64,000 nt of DNA from Flavobacterium sandaracinum (GCF_004349135.1 NZ_SMFN01000015.1:1-64000); one strand, 5' to 3'; counted from the stretch's first letter, positions 46,033 through 55,313 are shown. The notes: a model not told the origin generated them from the sequence alone. Numbers and translations are program-made.

Positions 46033-46659
46033 TTATTTTAAAAATCCTTGTTGTCTAATATCTTTATGATAGGCAACAATATTTTCAGGAACTTCACCAT
46101 TTAGTAACCAGTTTACATCTAAACCATTATTAATTGCAGTTTTCATTAATAAAGAATTGTTGCTTATTAATACGCCAAGCTTTTCTAAATCCTCTTTCAA
46201 GTCTAAGAAATAATCTTCGTCAATTGCTTTTATCAAGATCAAAATTTTAAAAGCTCTTGCAATTACATAGATGCACATGGTATAAGCCTTTCTATAACTC
46301 TGACTCTGAATTCTTTCATTGTTCAGCAGGAGGAGGTGGTTGAGCATTTTGATATTTAAACTTATTTCGCCAAACTTGTCTTTGGTGATTTTCACGTGTT
46401 CACTTATGTCGCCGCTAACGTATCGCGTGTCTTGAAGTAAATACCCAACAGAATAAAAATGCTCCGTAAAATAATTAATTTTTTTAAGCATGGCTTTTTC
46501 AAAGGCAATTCTTTTATCCTCCACCGTTTCTGTATCTACCAGTTCAAAATGGAGTCTATTGGCAAGATCTAGATCTCTTTTTAAAAGCCTAAAGATTAAT
46601 TTGTCCTTTTCAGCGCTGGGTAACTCTTGTATCGCTTTTTTAAATTCTTTGGTAAACAT
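46033..46659 (-). CDS. Conserved protein of unknown function
   Basis: 208-residue cytoplasmic, mainly helical protein: starts MFTKEFKKAIQELPSAEKDKLIFRLLKRD, with a central Leu-rich stretch (MLNHLLLLNNERIQSQSYRKAYTMCIYVIARAFKILILI) and no signal or membrane helix that looks definite. I recognise no domain. Its position between rpoD and pnp and the regular sequence suggest a real, conserved gene. It may be co-transcribed with the preceding pnp only if the strong terminator between them is passed. Confidence 0.7.
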   Translation of the reverse strand: MFTKEFKKAIQELPSAEKDKLIFRLLKRDLDLANRLHFELVDTETVEDKRIAFEKAMLKKINYFTEHFYSVGYLLQDTRYVSGDISEHVKITKDKFGEISLNIKMLNHLLLLNNERIQSQSYRKAYTMCIYVIARAFKILILIKAIDEDYFLDLKEDLEKLGVLISNNSLLMKTAINNGLDVNWLLNGEVPENIVAYHKDIRQQGFLK

Positions 46660-46764
46660 ATTTTACAAGTTAGATATGTAAATATAATAATTTATGCTAT
46701 AATGAATAATGGCACTTTAATTTATAAATTAAAATATCGAGCAAGCGTTGGCAGAATAAAAAAC

Positions 46765-46800
46765 GAAAACCCCAATTCAATTGAATGAATTGGGGCTTTC
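46765..46800 (-). terminator. Terminator of pnp
   Basis: 12-bp stem around AATTCATT..., of the form AGCCCCAATTC / GAATTGGGGTT on the minus strand, followed by TTCGTTTTTTATT, about 35 bases after the pnp stop. Confidence 0.88.
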
Positions 46801-46832
46801 TATAAATAAACCTTTAGTAAACTAAGATCTGA

Positions 46833-48974
46833 TTACTCTTTTCTTTCCTCGCGTGGAGGTCTTGGCATAAGTGCTTTTCTAGACACTTTTTCTTTTCTTG
46901 TTTTCGGATCCATACCTAAGTATTTCACTTGGAAAACATCGCCCATATTCACAACGTCAGAAACATTTTCAGTACGTTCCCATGCAAGCTCAGATACGTG
47001 AAGCAATACTTCATTTCCTGGAGCTTCTAGGTATTCAACTACTGCACCAAAATCTAACATTTTGATTACTTTCACTTCATACGATTCATTCATTTGAGGT
47101 TTGAAAGTGATGGACTTGATTTTAGCTAATACTGCTTCAATTCCAGCAGGATCTGTTCCTAAGATCTCGATTACACCTTCTTCTGTAGTTGGATCTTCAT
47201 TGATAACAATTGTTGTTCCAGTAGTTTTTTGTAATTCTTGAATCACTTTTCCTCCAGGTCCAATCAATGCACCAATAAACGCATTAGGAATTCTTCTTGT
47301 AATAATTTTTGGAGCGTACACTTTAACGTCTTCTTTAGGTGATGCCAAAGTTTCGATTAATTTTCCAAGGATATGCAAACGACCATCACGAGCTTGCGCC
47401 AATGCTGCTTCCATAATCTCATATTTCAATCCATCAATTTTGATGTCCATTTGGCAAGCTGTAATTCCTTCAGCAGTTCCAGTTACTTTAAAGTCCATAT
47501 CACCTAAGTGATCTTCGTCACCAAGGATATCGGACAATACCGCATAACGATCTCCATCAGTAATTAATCCCATTGCAATTCCAGAAACAGGACGAATCAT
47601 TTGGATACCTGCATCCATCAATGCTAATGTTCCAGCACAAACAGTTGCCATAGAAGAAGAACCGTTAGATTCTAATACTTCAGAAACCACACGGATTGTG
47701 TAAGGACAATCAGTAGGAATCATGTTTTTCAACGCTCTTTGCGCTAAGTTTCCGTGACCTACTTCTCTTCTTGAAGTTCCTCTTAAAGGACGAGCTTCAC
47801 CAGTTGAGAAAGGAGGGAAGTTATAGTGTAAGTAGAATTTTTCTTCACCTTGTTGAGATGGAGAGTCAATTTGGTTTGCTTCTCTAGAAGTTCCTAAAGT
47901 GGCTGTTGCCAAGGCTTGAGTTTCTCCACGTGTAAACAATGCAGATCCGTGTACCGATGGAAGGTAATCTACTTCACACCAGATATCTCTAATTTCTGTA
48001 GTTTTTCTCCCGTCTAAACGTGTTCCTAAATCTAGGGTTACGTTACGAACGGCTTCTTTGTTTGTTTTGTAAAAATATTTAGAAACTAAATCGCCATTTT
48101 CAGCTAATTCTTCTTCTGTAAATAATGTTTTTACTTCTTCTTTTACTTCTGCAAATGCAGCGGTGCGTTCTTGTTTAGAAGAACCTTTGCTAGCAATAGC
48201 GTAGATTTTATCGTAAGATGCGTCTTTTACCTTTGTGTAAATAGTTTCATCTTCTCTTTCTCCTTCGTAAGTACGAGTTTCTTTTTTACCAAAAGCAGCT
48301 TGTAAACGCAGTTGAGCAGCAATTTGATTTTTGATGTGTTCGTGAGCAAATTTAATTGCTTCCAACATTTCAGCTTCTGAAATCTCTTTCATTTCACCTT
48401 CTACCATGGCGATAGAATCCATAGACGCACCAATCATCATGTCGATATCTGATACTTCTAATTGAGCACGAGATGGGTTGATGATGAATTTTCCATCAAC
48501 TCTACCAACTCTAGCCTCAGAAATTAATGTTTCGAAAGGAATGTCAGACAAAGCTAAAGCTGCTGATGCTGCTAAACCTGCTAATGCGTCTGGCATTACA
48601 TCATCGTCATGAGACATTAATTGAATCATCACCTGAACTTCAGCGTGGTAATCATCTGGGAAAAGCGGACGCAATACACGGTCAACTAGACGCATGGTTA
48701 GTACTTCGTTATCACTTGGTCTTGCTTCTCTTTTAAAGAAACCACCAGGAAAACGTCCTGCTGCAGCAAATTTCTCACGATAATCTACCGTAAGCGGAAG
48801 AAAATCGATACCAGGACTTGCTTTTCTTGAAGACACTACTGTTCCTAAAATAACAGTTTTGCCTATTCTTACTACTACAGATCCATCCGCTTGTTTGGCT
48901 AAACGACCTGTCTCGATTGTGATGTTTCTGCCATCACCTAAATCGATACTTTCTACAAATAATTGTGGAATCAT
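46833..48974 (-). CDS. pnp: Polyribonucleotide nucleotidyltransferase (PNPase)
   Basis: Phosphorolytic 3'-5' exoribonuclease of RNA decay. 713 residues: two RNase PH-like domains (1-225 and about 325-550, joined by a helical linker), KH domain (about 560-620, [12 protein letters not shown]) and S1 domain (about 630-700). Shows [28 protein letters not shown] and the catalytic-half motif [22 protein letters not shown]. It follows rpsO on the same strand, the conserved rpsO-pnp order. Confidence 0.97.
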   Translation of the reverse strand: MIPQLFVESIDLGDGRNITIETGRLAKQADGSVVVRIGKTVILGTVVSSRKASPGIDFLPLTVDYREKFAAAGRFPGGFFKREARPSDNEVLTMRLVDRVLRPLFPDDYHAEVQVMIQLMSHDDDVMPDALAGLAASAALALSDIPFETLISEARVGRVDGKFIINPSRAQLEVSDIDMMIGASMDSIAMVEGEMKEISEAEMLEAIKFAHEHIKNQIAAQLRLQAAFGKKETRTYEGEREDETIYTKVKDASYDKIYAIASKGSSKQERTAAFAEVKEEVKTLFTEEELAENGDLVSKYFYKTNKEAVRNVTLDLGTRLDGRKTTEIRDIWCEVDYLPSVHGSALFTRGETQALATATLGTSREANQIDSPSQQGEEKFYLHYNFPPFSTGEARPLRGTSRREVGHGNLAQRALKNMIPTDCPYTIRVVSEVLESNGSSSMATVCAGTLALMDAGIQMIRPVSGIAMGLITDGDRYAVLSDILGDEDHLGDMDFKVTGTAEGITACQMDIKIDGLKYEIMEAALAQARDGRLHILGKLIETLASPKEDVKVYAPKIITRRIPNAFIGALIGPGGKVIQELQKTTGTTIVINEDPTTEEGVIEILGTDPAGIEAVLAKIKSITFKPQMNESYEVKVIKMLDFGAVVEYLEAPGNEVLLHVSELAWERTENVSDVVNMGDVFQVKYLGMDPKTRKEKVSRKALMPRPPREERKE

Positions 48975-49167
48975 AAATTTAATTTATTAGTTAAACATGG
49001 GTTTTAGTTGTGTTGTAGTTGTTGTTTTGCGTAGTTAATGCCTAAAACCCAATGAAAAACAAACTTTTTTTATTTGTCCATACTAATTAGTAAAGACTTT
49101 ATAGTATAATCTTAGTTCTAATCCCTTTTGTGTCAGGACCAAAATAGAACTTTTAGATTGTAAATTG

Positions 49168-49206
49168 TAAAATAAAAAAAGAGGCACTTTCGCACCTCTT
49201 TACTAT
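49168..49206 (-). terminator. Terminator or attenuator between rpsO and pnp
   Basis: Ten-pair stem on the minus strand (AAAGAGGTGC / GTGCCTCTTT with two wobble pairs, loop GAAA) followed by a T tract. It stands directly after rpsO and ~230 bases before pnp, so pnp expression must read through or use its own promoter. Confidence 0.8.
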
Positions 49207-49209
49207 TGA

Positions 49210-49476
49210 TTATTTTCTGATATTCAATACTTTGATAATTTCACGGTATCTGTTGATTTCTGTTTTCTTCAAGTAATCCAACAAAGATCTTCTTTTACCT
49301 ACAAGCAATACTAATGAACGCTCTGTGTTATAATCGTGACGATTTTTTTTCAAGTGCTCCGTTAAATGGCTAATTCTGAAAGTGAATAAAGCAATTTGAG
49401 CTTCTGATTTTCCAGTGTTTGTTTTTTCTCCGTGTTTAGCGAAGATTTCTTCTTTAATCTCTTTAGTTAAATACAT
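49210..49476 (-). CDS. rpsO: 30S ribosomal protein S15
   Basis: 88-residue primary 16S rRNA-binding protein. Shows the typical pattern TGKSEAQIALFTFRISHLTEHLKKNRHDYNTERSLVLLVGKRRSLLDYLKK. In other bacteria S15 represses its own translation. A TAnnTTTG promoter lies ~50 bases upstream. Confidence 0.98.
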   Translation of the reverse strand: MYLTKEIKEEIFAKHGEKTNTGKSEAQIALFTFRISHLTEHLKKNRHDYNTERSLVLLVGKRRSLLDYLKKTEINRYREIIKVLNIRK

Positions 49477-49532
49477 TCCAATATTTGTTTAATGATTTTT
49501 ATGTATGCCACACATCTATTATATGACGGGTG

Positions 49533-49540
49533 CAAAAGTA
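49533..49540 (-). promoter_or_regulatory. Promoter -7 element of rpsO
   Basis: TACTTTTG on the minus strand, a full TAnnTTTG match, giving a leader of about 50 bases. The nearest upstream TTTG is 26 bases away, longer than ideal. Confidence 0.55.
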
Positions 49541-49596
49541 ATTAATAATTGTGAAATATGAGCCAACAAACCATGATTATTTTTATTTGGTTTTTT

Positions 49597-50550
49597 TTAT
49601 TTTACCCCAGATAACAAAATAGGTATTGAATACAGTACTTTAACATTTTGCCCTCTTTGTATTCCTGGTTTCCATTTGCCATAGCTACGAATTACTCTAA
49701 TGGCTTCTTGATCTAAAATTTCAAATACTGATTTGATGTTTTTTAGTTCAACAATTTCTCCATCTTTTTCAATAACAAAAGTAGTTATAATTTTTCCTTT
49801 CATATTCTCATAAACTCTAGGTACGTTAAAGTTTTTGCCAATGTGTTTATAAAAGTCTTTGATTCCTTTTAAGGGTTCGGGTCTGACCTCTAACTTAGTG
49901 TATTTGTACTCTTTGTTGTGTTCGTCTTTACTTACTCCAGAAATGATTTCTCCTTTATTATATTCCTCTATATAGTGAATTTTTTTGTTGTAAGTTCCTG
50001 TCCAAGTTCCTTCTTTTAATCCGTTTTTAATTTCTCCTGAATCAAATCCATCTTCTGTCTTGTCCTCATAGTAGCCGTTTCCATTACTAACGGTTTGTTT
50101 TCCTTCTGGATTCCAAAAATTTTTTGTTTCATATGTGGATGAAAAACCATCTTTTGACTCAAAATATTCACCTTCGGATTTTTTTAAACCACTTTCATAC
50201 CACTTATCGTCCTTGCCTAATAGTCTAGATTTATAATAATTTGTTTTGTTTTTTATATTACCGTTTTCGTAATAAAAAATAAATTCTCCTTCTTTTCCAA
50301 ATCCATCTTCTGTTTTGGAACTTCCTTCCATTTGTAAAATACCAGATTCATAGTAATCTTTGATATGATAGCGCTCATTTGTAGTGCCATCTGAATTGAT
50401 TATCCTATAATATTTATGGCTACCTTCTTTTGTCTCGTTCCATAAAGAATCTAGGTATATTTTTTTTTCAGTATTATGCTGCGCTAGTAACGCAATAGGG
50501 ATTAATAGTATGCCTAGTAACAAAGATTTCATAAAATAGAGGTTGTTCAT
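49597..50550 (-). CDS. Exported MORN-repeat protein with C-terminal TonB domain
   Basis: 317 residues. A signal peptide (from Met7: MKSLLLGILLIPIALLAQ) precedes several MORN/YwqK-like repeats (about 45-200; for example YYESGILQMEGSS, YYENGNIKNKTNYY, WYESGLKKSEGEY). The C-terminal 85 residues form a TonB-C domain (GKIITTFVIEKDGEIVELKNIKSV...WKPGIQRGQNVKVLYSIPI). Without an N-terminal anchor it cannot be a classical TonB. In Bacteroidota such proteins are common, their role unknown. The likely start is Met7 (50532). Confidence 0.85.
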   Translation of the reverse strand: MNNLYFMKSLLLGILLIPIALLAQHNTEKKIYLDSLWNETKEGSHKYYRIINSDGTTNERYHIKDYYESGILQMEGSSKTEDGFGKEGEFIFYYENGNIKNKTNYYKSRLLGKDDKWYESGLKKSEGEYFESKDGFSSTYETKNFWNPEGKQTVSNGNGYYEDKTEDGFDSGEIKNGLKEGTWTGTYNKKIHYIEEYNKGEIISGVSKDEHNKEYKYTKLEVRPEPLKGIKDFYKHIGKNFNVPRVYENMKGKIITTFVIEKDGEIVELKNIKSVFEILDQEAIRVIRSYGKWKPGIQRGQNVKVLYSIPILLSGVK

Positions 50551-50564
50551 TATAAAAATGTTTT

Positions 50565-51020
50565 TTAGTACAATTTAGCAATTTCCTGATTCACAAACTC
50601 TAGGAATTTTTCATCCTCTTTAGTGAATGGATCTATGACATGGCTGTCAATATCAATTTGTCCTATGTTTTCTCCGTTTACAAAGAGAGGTACTACAATT
50701 TCAGATTTTACGGTAAAACTACAAGCGATGTAATTGTCTTGCGCAGCAACATCAGGCACAACAAAGTTTTCGTTTGAAACTGCCACTTGTCCGCAAATTC
50801 CTTTTCCGAAAGGGATAACGGTATGATCCGTTTCTGCTCCTACATAAGGGCCTAAATGTAAGGTTTTAGAGTCATGATTTGCAAAATAAAATCCTACCCA
50901 ATTGTAATAAGAAATGGAGTTGCTAAGCAATTGACAGATAGACAACAGTTTTTCGTCTCTAGATTGTGTTGTATTTAAAGTGATTTCGGTTACTTTTGGT
51001 TGTAATTCTTGAAATGTCAT
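50565..51020 (-). CDS. GAF-domain protein, free methionine-(R)-sulfoxide reductase type
   Basis: 151 residues, a single GAF domain of the fRMsr (MsrC/YebR) family, which reduces free methionine-R-sulfoxide using cysteines. Seen: YYNWVGFYFAN, PFGKGICGQVA (Cys76) and DNYIACSFTVKSEIVVPLF (Cys100, the presumed catalytic Cys). The third family cysteine, normally in a segment just before the IPFGKG motif, is missing (GAETDHTVIP here), so the disulfide relay must differ. Divergent from xrtF. Confidence 0.85.
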   Translation of the reverse strand: MTFQELQPKVTEITLNTTQSRDEKLLSICQLLSNSISYYNWVGFYFANHDSKTLHLGPYVGAETDHTVIPFGKGICGQVAVSNENFVVPDVAAQDNYIACSFTVKSEIVVPLFVNGENIGQIDIDSHVIDPFTKEDEKFLEFVNQEIAKLY

Positions 51021-51040
51021 ATTTTTACTTTTTATTTATG

Positions 51041-51048
51041 CAAAAGTA
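51041..51048 (-). promoter_or_regulatory. Probable -7 element of the GAF protein gene
   Basis: TACTTTTG on the minus strand (TAnnTTTG), about 20 bases before the start codon, in the narrow divergent space with xrtF. No well-spaced -33 element. Confidence 0.5.
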
Positions 51049-51073
51049 TTTAAAGACCGTTTCAAAAATTGCA

Positions 51074-51081
51074 TAAATTTG
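51074..51081 (+). promoter_or_regulatory. Probable -7 element of xrtF
   Basis: TAAATTTG on the plus strand, ending 14 bases before the TTG start, so the mRNA would have a very short leader of around 8 bases. Confidence 0.5.
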
Positions 51082-51095
51082 TTAAAAAATAGATT

Positions 51096-51644
51096 TTGAA
51101 AAATTATTTTACTCTCTACAAGCCGTTTTTGCTTTTTCTAGGCACTTTTTTTTTGACATATATAGTATTGACCTTTTTGTATCAGCGTTATCTTAATGGT
51201 TTTGAAGAAAATAAAATAGATGCTATTACCACAATGGTGAGTTATAATACACAATGGGTCATGCAATTATTTAATGATCAATCTTTCATTGAGGAAAGTG
51301 CTACACATCCTTATATGAAGTTGTTTTTTAATGATAAATATGTTGCCCGTATTGTCGAAGGCTGTAATGCGATTAGTGTGATTATTTTGTTTATTTCATT
51401 TGTGATATCCTTTTCAGGAAAGCTAAAAACAACCTTCTTTTTTATTTTTGGCGGAAGCCTACTTATTTATGTGTTGAATGTTTTAAGAATTGCTGCTTTA
51501 AGTGCGCTGATTTTTTATTTTCCAAAACAAGAGCCGTTTTTGCACGGAGTCCTTTTTCCTTTGTATATTTATGGTGTAGTTTTTATTTTGTGGTTAATTT
51601 GGGTCCGTAAATTTTCAAGATATGCTTCAAAAGATACTAAATAA
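51096..51644 (+). CDS. xrtF: Exosortase family protein XrtF
   Basis: 182-residue integral membrane transpeptidase-like enzyme of the exosortase/archaeosortase superfamily, predicted to cleave proteins bearing a C-terminal sorting signal. It keeps the catalytic triad: Cys90 (VEGCNAISV), Arg131 (NVLRIAAL) and His150 (FLHGVLFP), with about six membrane helices. The start is TTG; an in-frame TAG at 51090 rules out an upstream ATG. The 3' end overlaps the next gene by 23 bases. No substrate gene is adjacent, and the XrtF target is, as far as I know, not established. Confidence 0.92.
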   Translation: MKNYFTLYKPFLLFLGTFFLTYIVLTFLYQRYLNGFEENKIDAITTMVSYNTQWVMQLFNDQSFIEESATHPYMKLFFNDKYVARIVEGCNAISVIILFISFVISFSGKLKTTFFFIFGGSLLIYVLNVLRIAALSALIFYFPKQEPFLHGVLFPLYIYGVVFILWLIWVRKFSRYASKDTK

Positions 51645-52065
51645 TAAGCTGAGACTAGTACAATTCCTCTTTTTGGTTTTATTATTAGTACTCATTCGTG
51701 GTTTTGAGAATCAGTTATTTTATGATCCTTTTTTAGATTTCTTCAAAAAGGATTTTGCTAAATTAAGGTTGCCAAGTTTCAATTCATTCCAATTGTTTTT
51801 AGGATTATTATTTCGTTACACATTGAATTCCGCCCTTTCATTAGGTATCATTTATGTGCTTTTTAAAGAAGTAATGATGGTTAAGTTTGCTTTTGTTCTG
51901 TATTATTTTCTTTTTATGATTCTAATTGTTTCTTTTTTCTATATCATTTTCTTTACTCGTGAAAACCATAACTGGATTCTTTTTTATATCCGTCGGTTTT
52001 TGATTCAACCTATTTTTTTATTATTGTTTGTTCCTGGATTTTATTACCAAAAAGGGAATAAATAG
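51622..52065 (+). CDS. Exosortase F-associated membrane protein
   Basis: 147 residues with about four membrane helices. It has the composition of the family known to accompany XrtF in flavobacteria: N-terminal LIRGFENQLFYDPFLDFFKKDF, an RYTLNSALSLGIIYVLFK helix and a C-terminal FIRR...FYYQKG. Its role is unknown; it probably forms a complex with XrtF. The 23-base overlap with xrtF implies coupled translation. Confidence 0.9.
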   Translation: MLQKILNNKLRLVQFLFLVLLLVLIRGFENQLFYDPFLDFFKKDFAKLRLPSFNSFQLFLGLLFRYTLNSALSLGIIYVLFKEVMMVKFAFVLYYFLFMILIVSFFYIIFFTRENHNWILFYIRRFLIQPIFLLLFVPGFYYQKGNK

Positions 52066-52123
52066 TCTTTTTTACCTATCTTTAGTGTTGGTCTAAGTAA
52101 TTGTATATCAAATTATTGTCAAT

Positions 52124-52954
52124 ATGAAAATAGTAAAACATTCAGGAGATATTGTCGAATTTAATCCGGATAAACTTAAAAAATCACTTCTAAAGTCTGG
52201 TGCAAGTGCTCTGGAAGTAGACTCGATTTTGCATGCTATAAAAAAACAAATGTTTGAGGGAATCGCTACGAAACAAATCTATAAAATGGCTTTTTCCTTG
52301 TTGAAAAAAACCGCTAATTCCCATGCAGCAAGGTATAATTTAAGAGAAGCAATTCGGCTTTTGGGTCCTGCAGGTTTCTTTTTTGAAAAATATATAGGGC
52401 GTCTGTTTTCTTCGGAGCATTATAAAACGATAACCAATTTGACATTACAAGGAAAATGTGTTTCACATGAAATAGATGTTTTGGTTAAAAAAAATGAAAC
52501 TATCTCCATGGTTGAATGTAAGTATCATGCTGGGAGAGATGTTGCTTCGGATGTAAAAGTTCCAATGTATATTCTGTCCCGTTTTAATGACATTAAGGAA
52601 AGGAGTCATCCTATTTTTGATAGAAAAGACATGGTCTCTAAATGTTGGATTGTCACCAACAGCCGGTTTACAGCAGACGCAATCACTTTTGCTAAATGCT
52701 CAGGATTAAATTTGTTGAGTTGGAATTATCCTGAAGATAACAATTTGAAAACTAAGAATGATAGCAATTCCCTTTATCCCGTAACCTGCTTAACGACATT
52801 GTCTATCGCTGAAAAAGATAAATTATTAATCTTGGATGTTATTTTAGTAAAAGAAATTATAAATAATTCAGAATGTTTAAATAGAATCGGATTAAGTCCT
52901 AATCGGATGAAAAACGTTTTAAAAGAAGCGTCAGAATTATGCAGGTATATTTAG
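52124..52954 (+). CDS. ATP-cone / Mrr-like nuclease fusion
   Basis: 276 residues. Residues 1-90 are an ATP-cone (nucleotide-sensing) domain: IVKHSGDIVEFNPDKLKKSL... and ...RYNLREAIRLLGPAG. Residues ~95-205 match the Mrr-type restriction-endonuclease fold: Glu88, Asp118 (HEIDVLV) and Glu131-x-Lys133 (MVECKYH) form an intact PD-(D/E)xK site. A short helical C-terminal part follows (ECLNRIGLSPNRMKNVLKEA). ATP-cones usually regulate ribonucleotide reductases, so this nuclease may be governed by ATP/dATP levels. A beta-CASP nuclease gene follows 43 bases later. Physiological role unknown. Confidence 0.85.
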   Translation: MKIVKHSGDIVEFNPDKLKKSLLKSGASALEVDSILHAIKKQMFEGIATKQIYKMAFSLLKKTANSHAARYNLREAIRLLGPAGFFFEKYIGRLFSSEHYKTITNLTLQGKCVSHEIDVLVKKNETISMVECKYHAGRDVASDVKVPMYILSRFNDIKERSHPIFDRKDMVSKCWIVTNSRFTADAITFAKCSGLNLLSWNYPEDNNLKTKNDSNSLYPVTCLTTLSIAEKDKLLILDVILVKEIINNSECLNRIGLSPNRMKNVLKEASELCRYI

Positions 52955-52997
52955 AAGGAATGATTACTGAGAGTGTTAAATTTTAAATTCAAATCAA

Positions 52998-54353
52998 ATG
53001 AAAGTTAAATTTATAGGTGGAGCGGGAACTGTGACTGGTTCTAAAACATTGATCGAGAGTAATGGGATTCGGATTTTGATTGATTGTGGATTATTCCAAG
53101 GATTAAAACCTTTAAGGGAGCTCAACTGGGATCCGTTGCCAGTTTTACCTTCCACAATAGATTTTGTCTTGTTGACTCATGGTCATTTAGATCATTGTGG
53201 GTGGTTGCCTAGGCTGGTCAATCAGGGTTTTAAGGGGAAGATATATTGCACGAGTCCCACAAAAGACATAACGAAACTTATTCTTCTGGATAGCGCTAAA
53301 ATTCAGGAAGAAGAGGCTAATAAAGCCAATGAGGGCAAATATTCTAAACATGAAGTTGCCGAGCCGCTGTATACGGTGGAACAAGCCGAAAAAGTTTTTC
53401 CGTTGTTTAGAGTGATCAAAATTAATGAGCCAATACCTTTGGATGCTCAAATTGAGGTTGTTTACACCAATGCAGGACATATTTTGGGTGCTTGCAGTAT
53501 TGCTTTGACGCTTGAAAATAAAACATTAGTTTTTTCGGGAGATATTGGTCGGGATGATGATGTGTTAATGTATCCGCCAACTAAACCTAAAAAAGCCAAT
53601 TATGTTTTTCTTGAAAGCACCTATGGCAATCGGATTCATCCTAAAACGAACACTAAATTAGAACTAGAAATGTATATCAATAATACGGTTAATAAAGGCG
53701 GAACGATTATTATTCCGAGTTTTGCCGTTGAGCGTGCCCAAACCATCATGTACTTGTTATGGCAACTCAGGGAAGAAGATAGAATTCCAAATATTCCCTA
53801 CATCATTGATACACCAATGGGAATCAACGCGCTAAATATTTTTTCTAATAACCAAAAATGGCATAAGTTATCCTTGGAAGAATGTGTCGAAATGAGTAAA
53901 ATGTTTTCTTTAGTTTCAGATTATCAGAAAACCATGGAAGTTATTTTTGATGAACAACCTAAAGTGGTAATTGCTGCTAGCGGAATGATTACCGGTGGAA
54001 GAGTTTTGAGTTATCTGGAACATTATATTGGTTTGCCGGAAACAACTTTGATTATTGTAGGGTATCAAGCCGAAGGAACACGCGGAAGAAAATTATTGGA
54101 AGGGGCAAAAGAAATTAAAATTCATGGGCAATATTATCCGGTAAAAGCAAAAATATTAGAAATACAGGGGTTGTCAGCACATGGAGATCAAAAAGATTTG
54201 TTGAATTGGTTGTCAGAATTGGAGAATAAACCAACCCGAGTATTTTTAGTTCATGGTGAAAATGAGCCGCTGGATGAACTCCGCATAAAAGTACAGGAAA
54301 AATATGGTTTTGATTGTAAAGTTCCACTGATGGGGCAAGAATTTGAATTGTGA
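52998..54353 (+). CDS. MBL-fold beta-CASP RNA/DNA nuclease
   Basis: 451 residues. Metallo-beta-lactamase core with THGHLDHCGWLPRL (His61, His63, Asp65, His66), further metal ligands in NAGHILGACS and SGDIGRDDD, a beta-CASP insertion (about 200-350) and the C-terminal RNA-specificity motif QGLSAHGDQKDLLNW. It belongs to the CPSF73/YSH1-like group (bacterial homologue type without KH domain); these cut or trim RNA. No signal peptide. It is the second gene of a two-gene unit with the ATP-cone/Mrr protein. Confidence 0.93.
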   Translation: MKVKFIGGAGTVTGSKTLIESNGIRILIDCGLFQGLKPLRELNWDPLPVLPSTIDFVLLTHGHLDHCGWLPRLVNQGFKGKIYCTSPTKDITKLILLDSAKIQEEEANKANEGKYSKHEVAEPLYTVEQAEKVFPLFRVIKINEPIPLDAQIEVVYTNAGHILGACSIALTLENKTLVFSGDIGRDDDVLMYPPTKPKKANYVFLESTYGNRIHPKTNTKLELEMYINNTVNKGGTIIIPSFAVERAQTIMYLLWQLREEDRIPNIPYIIDTPMGINALNIFSNNQKWHKLSLEECVEMSKMFSLVSDYQKTMEVIFDEQPKVVIAASGMITGGRVLSYLEHYIGLPETTLIIVGYQAEGTRGRKLLEGAKEIKIHGQYYPVKAKILEIQGLSAHGDQKDLLNWLSELENKPTRVFLVHGENEPLDELRIKVQEKYGFDCKVPLMGQEFEL

Positions 54354-54472
54354 TGTTGCTTTCTTAAAGAAGTATGCCTGTCAGTAGAAGTAGTTTTGTG
54401 AAAAAAGAGGCAATTTTGTAGGTGTATTTTACAAATTTAAATTTCTTGTACATTTCTAAAATTGAGTTATAG

Positions 54473-54487
54473 TATTAACCGTTAATA
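54473..54487. promoter_or_regulatory. Palindrome TATTAAC-C-GTTAATA upstream of dedA
   Basis: A perfect 15-base palindrome in the space before the DedA gene, nearly the same as a 17-base palindrome at 30246 (TTATTAAC-T-GTTAATAA). It has the form of an operator for a dimeric regulator. No function is known to me. Confidence 0.35.
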
Positions 54488-54574
54488 AAACTTTAAAATA
54501 GCGACATAAATTGTGGTTAAGATATATTATCCGTACTTTCACACACGAATAATTTTAGCATAAAACACCGTAGA

Positions 54575-55255
54575 ATGAACGATTTTGATTGGAAGAATTT
54601 AATTGACCCACTTTTTTATATTCATTTTGATGTTAATGGAATTAAATTGGGTATTTATATAGTTTTATTTATTGTATTTGCTGAAACCGGTCTTTTTGCA
54701 GGTTTCTTTTTACCGGGAGATAGTTTGTTGTTTTTAGCAGGAATTTATAGCCGGGAATTAATAGAAAATATTTTATTTATTGATAATGATTTTCTTAATG
54801 TTGTTCTTTTATCAACATTGGTAGCATTGTCTGGAATTTTGGGAAACATTGTCGGATATTGGTTTGGTTCAAAAAGTGGATACTATTTGTACAATAAACA
54901 GGATAGTTTTTGGTTCAAGAGAAAGTACTTAGTTCAATCCAAAGATTTTTTCGAAAAATACGGTGGAAAAGCAATCATCTTTGCTCGTTTTCTTCCAATA
55001 TTTAGAACTTTTGCACCTATTGTAGCTGGGATTGTATCCATGGATAAACAAAAATTTATGTTCTATAATGTTCTAAGTTCATTTATCTGGTCTTTTACGT
55101 TAATTTTTGCTGGACATTATTTATATGGTTTCTTGCTTGCTAATTATCAAATTGATTTGAAAGAGCATATTGAATTAATTGTATTAGCTTTAGTGGGAAT
55201 TACTGTTTTACCCGTAATTTACAAGTTTAGTAAAAAATCGAAAGTTCAAGAATAA
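54575..55255 (+). CDS. DedA-family membrane protein
   Basis: 226-residue inner-membrane protein with about five helices and the DedA/SNARE-associated domain: FAETGLFAGFFLPGDSLLFLAG, GNIVGYWFGSKSGYYLYN, FARFLPIFRTFAPIVAGIVSMD. DedA proteins flip undecaprenyl phosphate or phosphatidylethanolamine and support membrane energy homeostasis. The conserved Glu/Asp and Arg pairs (ETGLFAG, PGDS, RFLPIFR) are present. Confidence 0.93.
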   Translation: MNDFDWKNLIDPLFYIHFDVNGIKLGIYIVLFIVFAETGLFAGFFLPGDSLLFLAGIYSRELIENILFIDNDFLNVVLLSTLVALSGILGNIVGYWFGSKSGYYLYNKQDSFWFKRKYLVQSKDFFEKYGGKAIIFARFLPIFRTFAPIVAGIVSMDKQKFMFYNVLSSFIWSFTLIFAGHYLYGFLLANYQIDLKEHIELIVLALVGITVLPVIYKFSKKSKVQE

Positions 55256-55272
55256 ATCTAATTTAAAAATCA

Positions 55273-55313
55273 AAAATGCCCCCAATTAGTGTAGAACTAT
55301 TTGGGGGCATTTT
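55273..55313. terminator. Bidirectional terminator, dedA / large exported protein
   Basis: Perfect 13-bp stem (AAAATGCCCCCAA with its complement) and 15-base loop, with A/T-rich flanks; it sits between two convergent genes. Confidence 0.9.
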
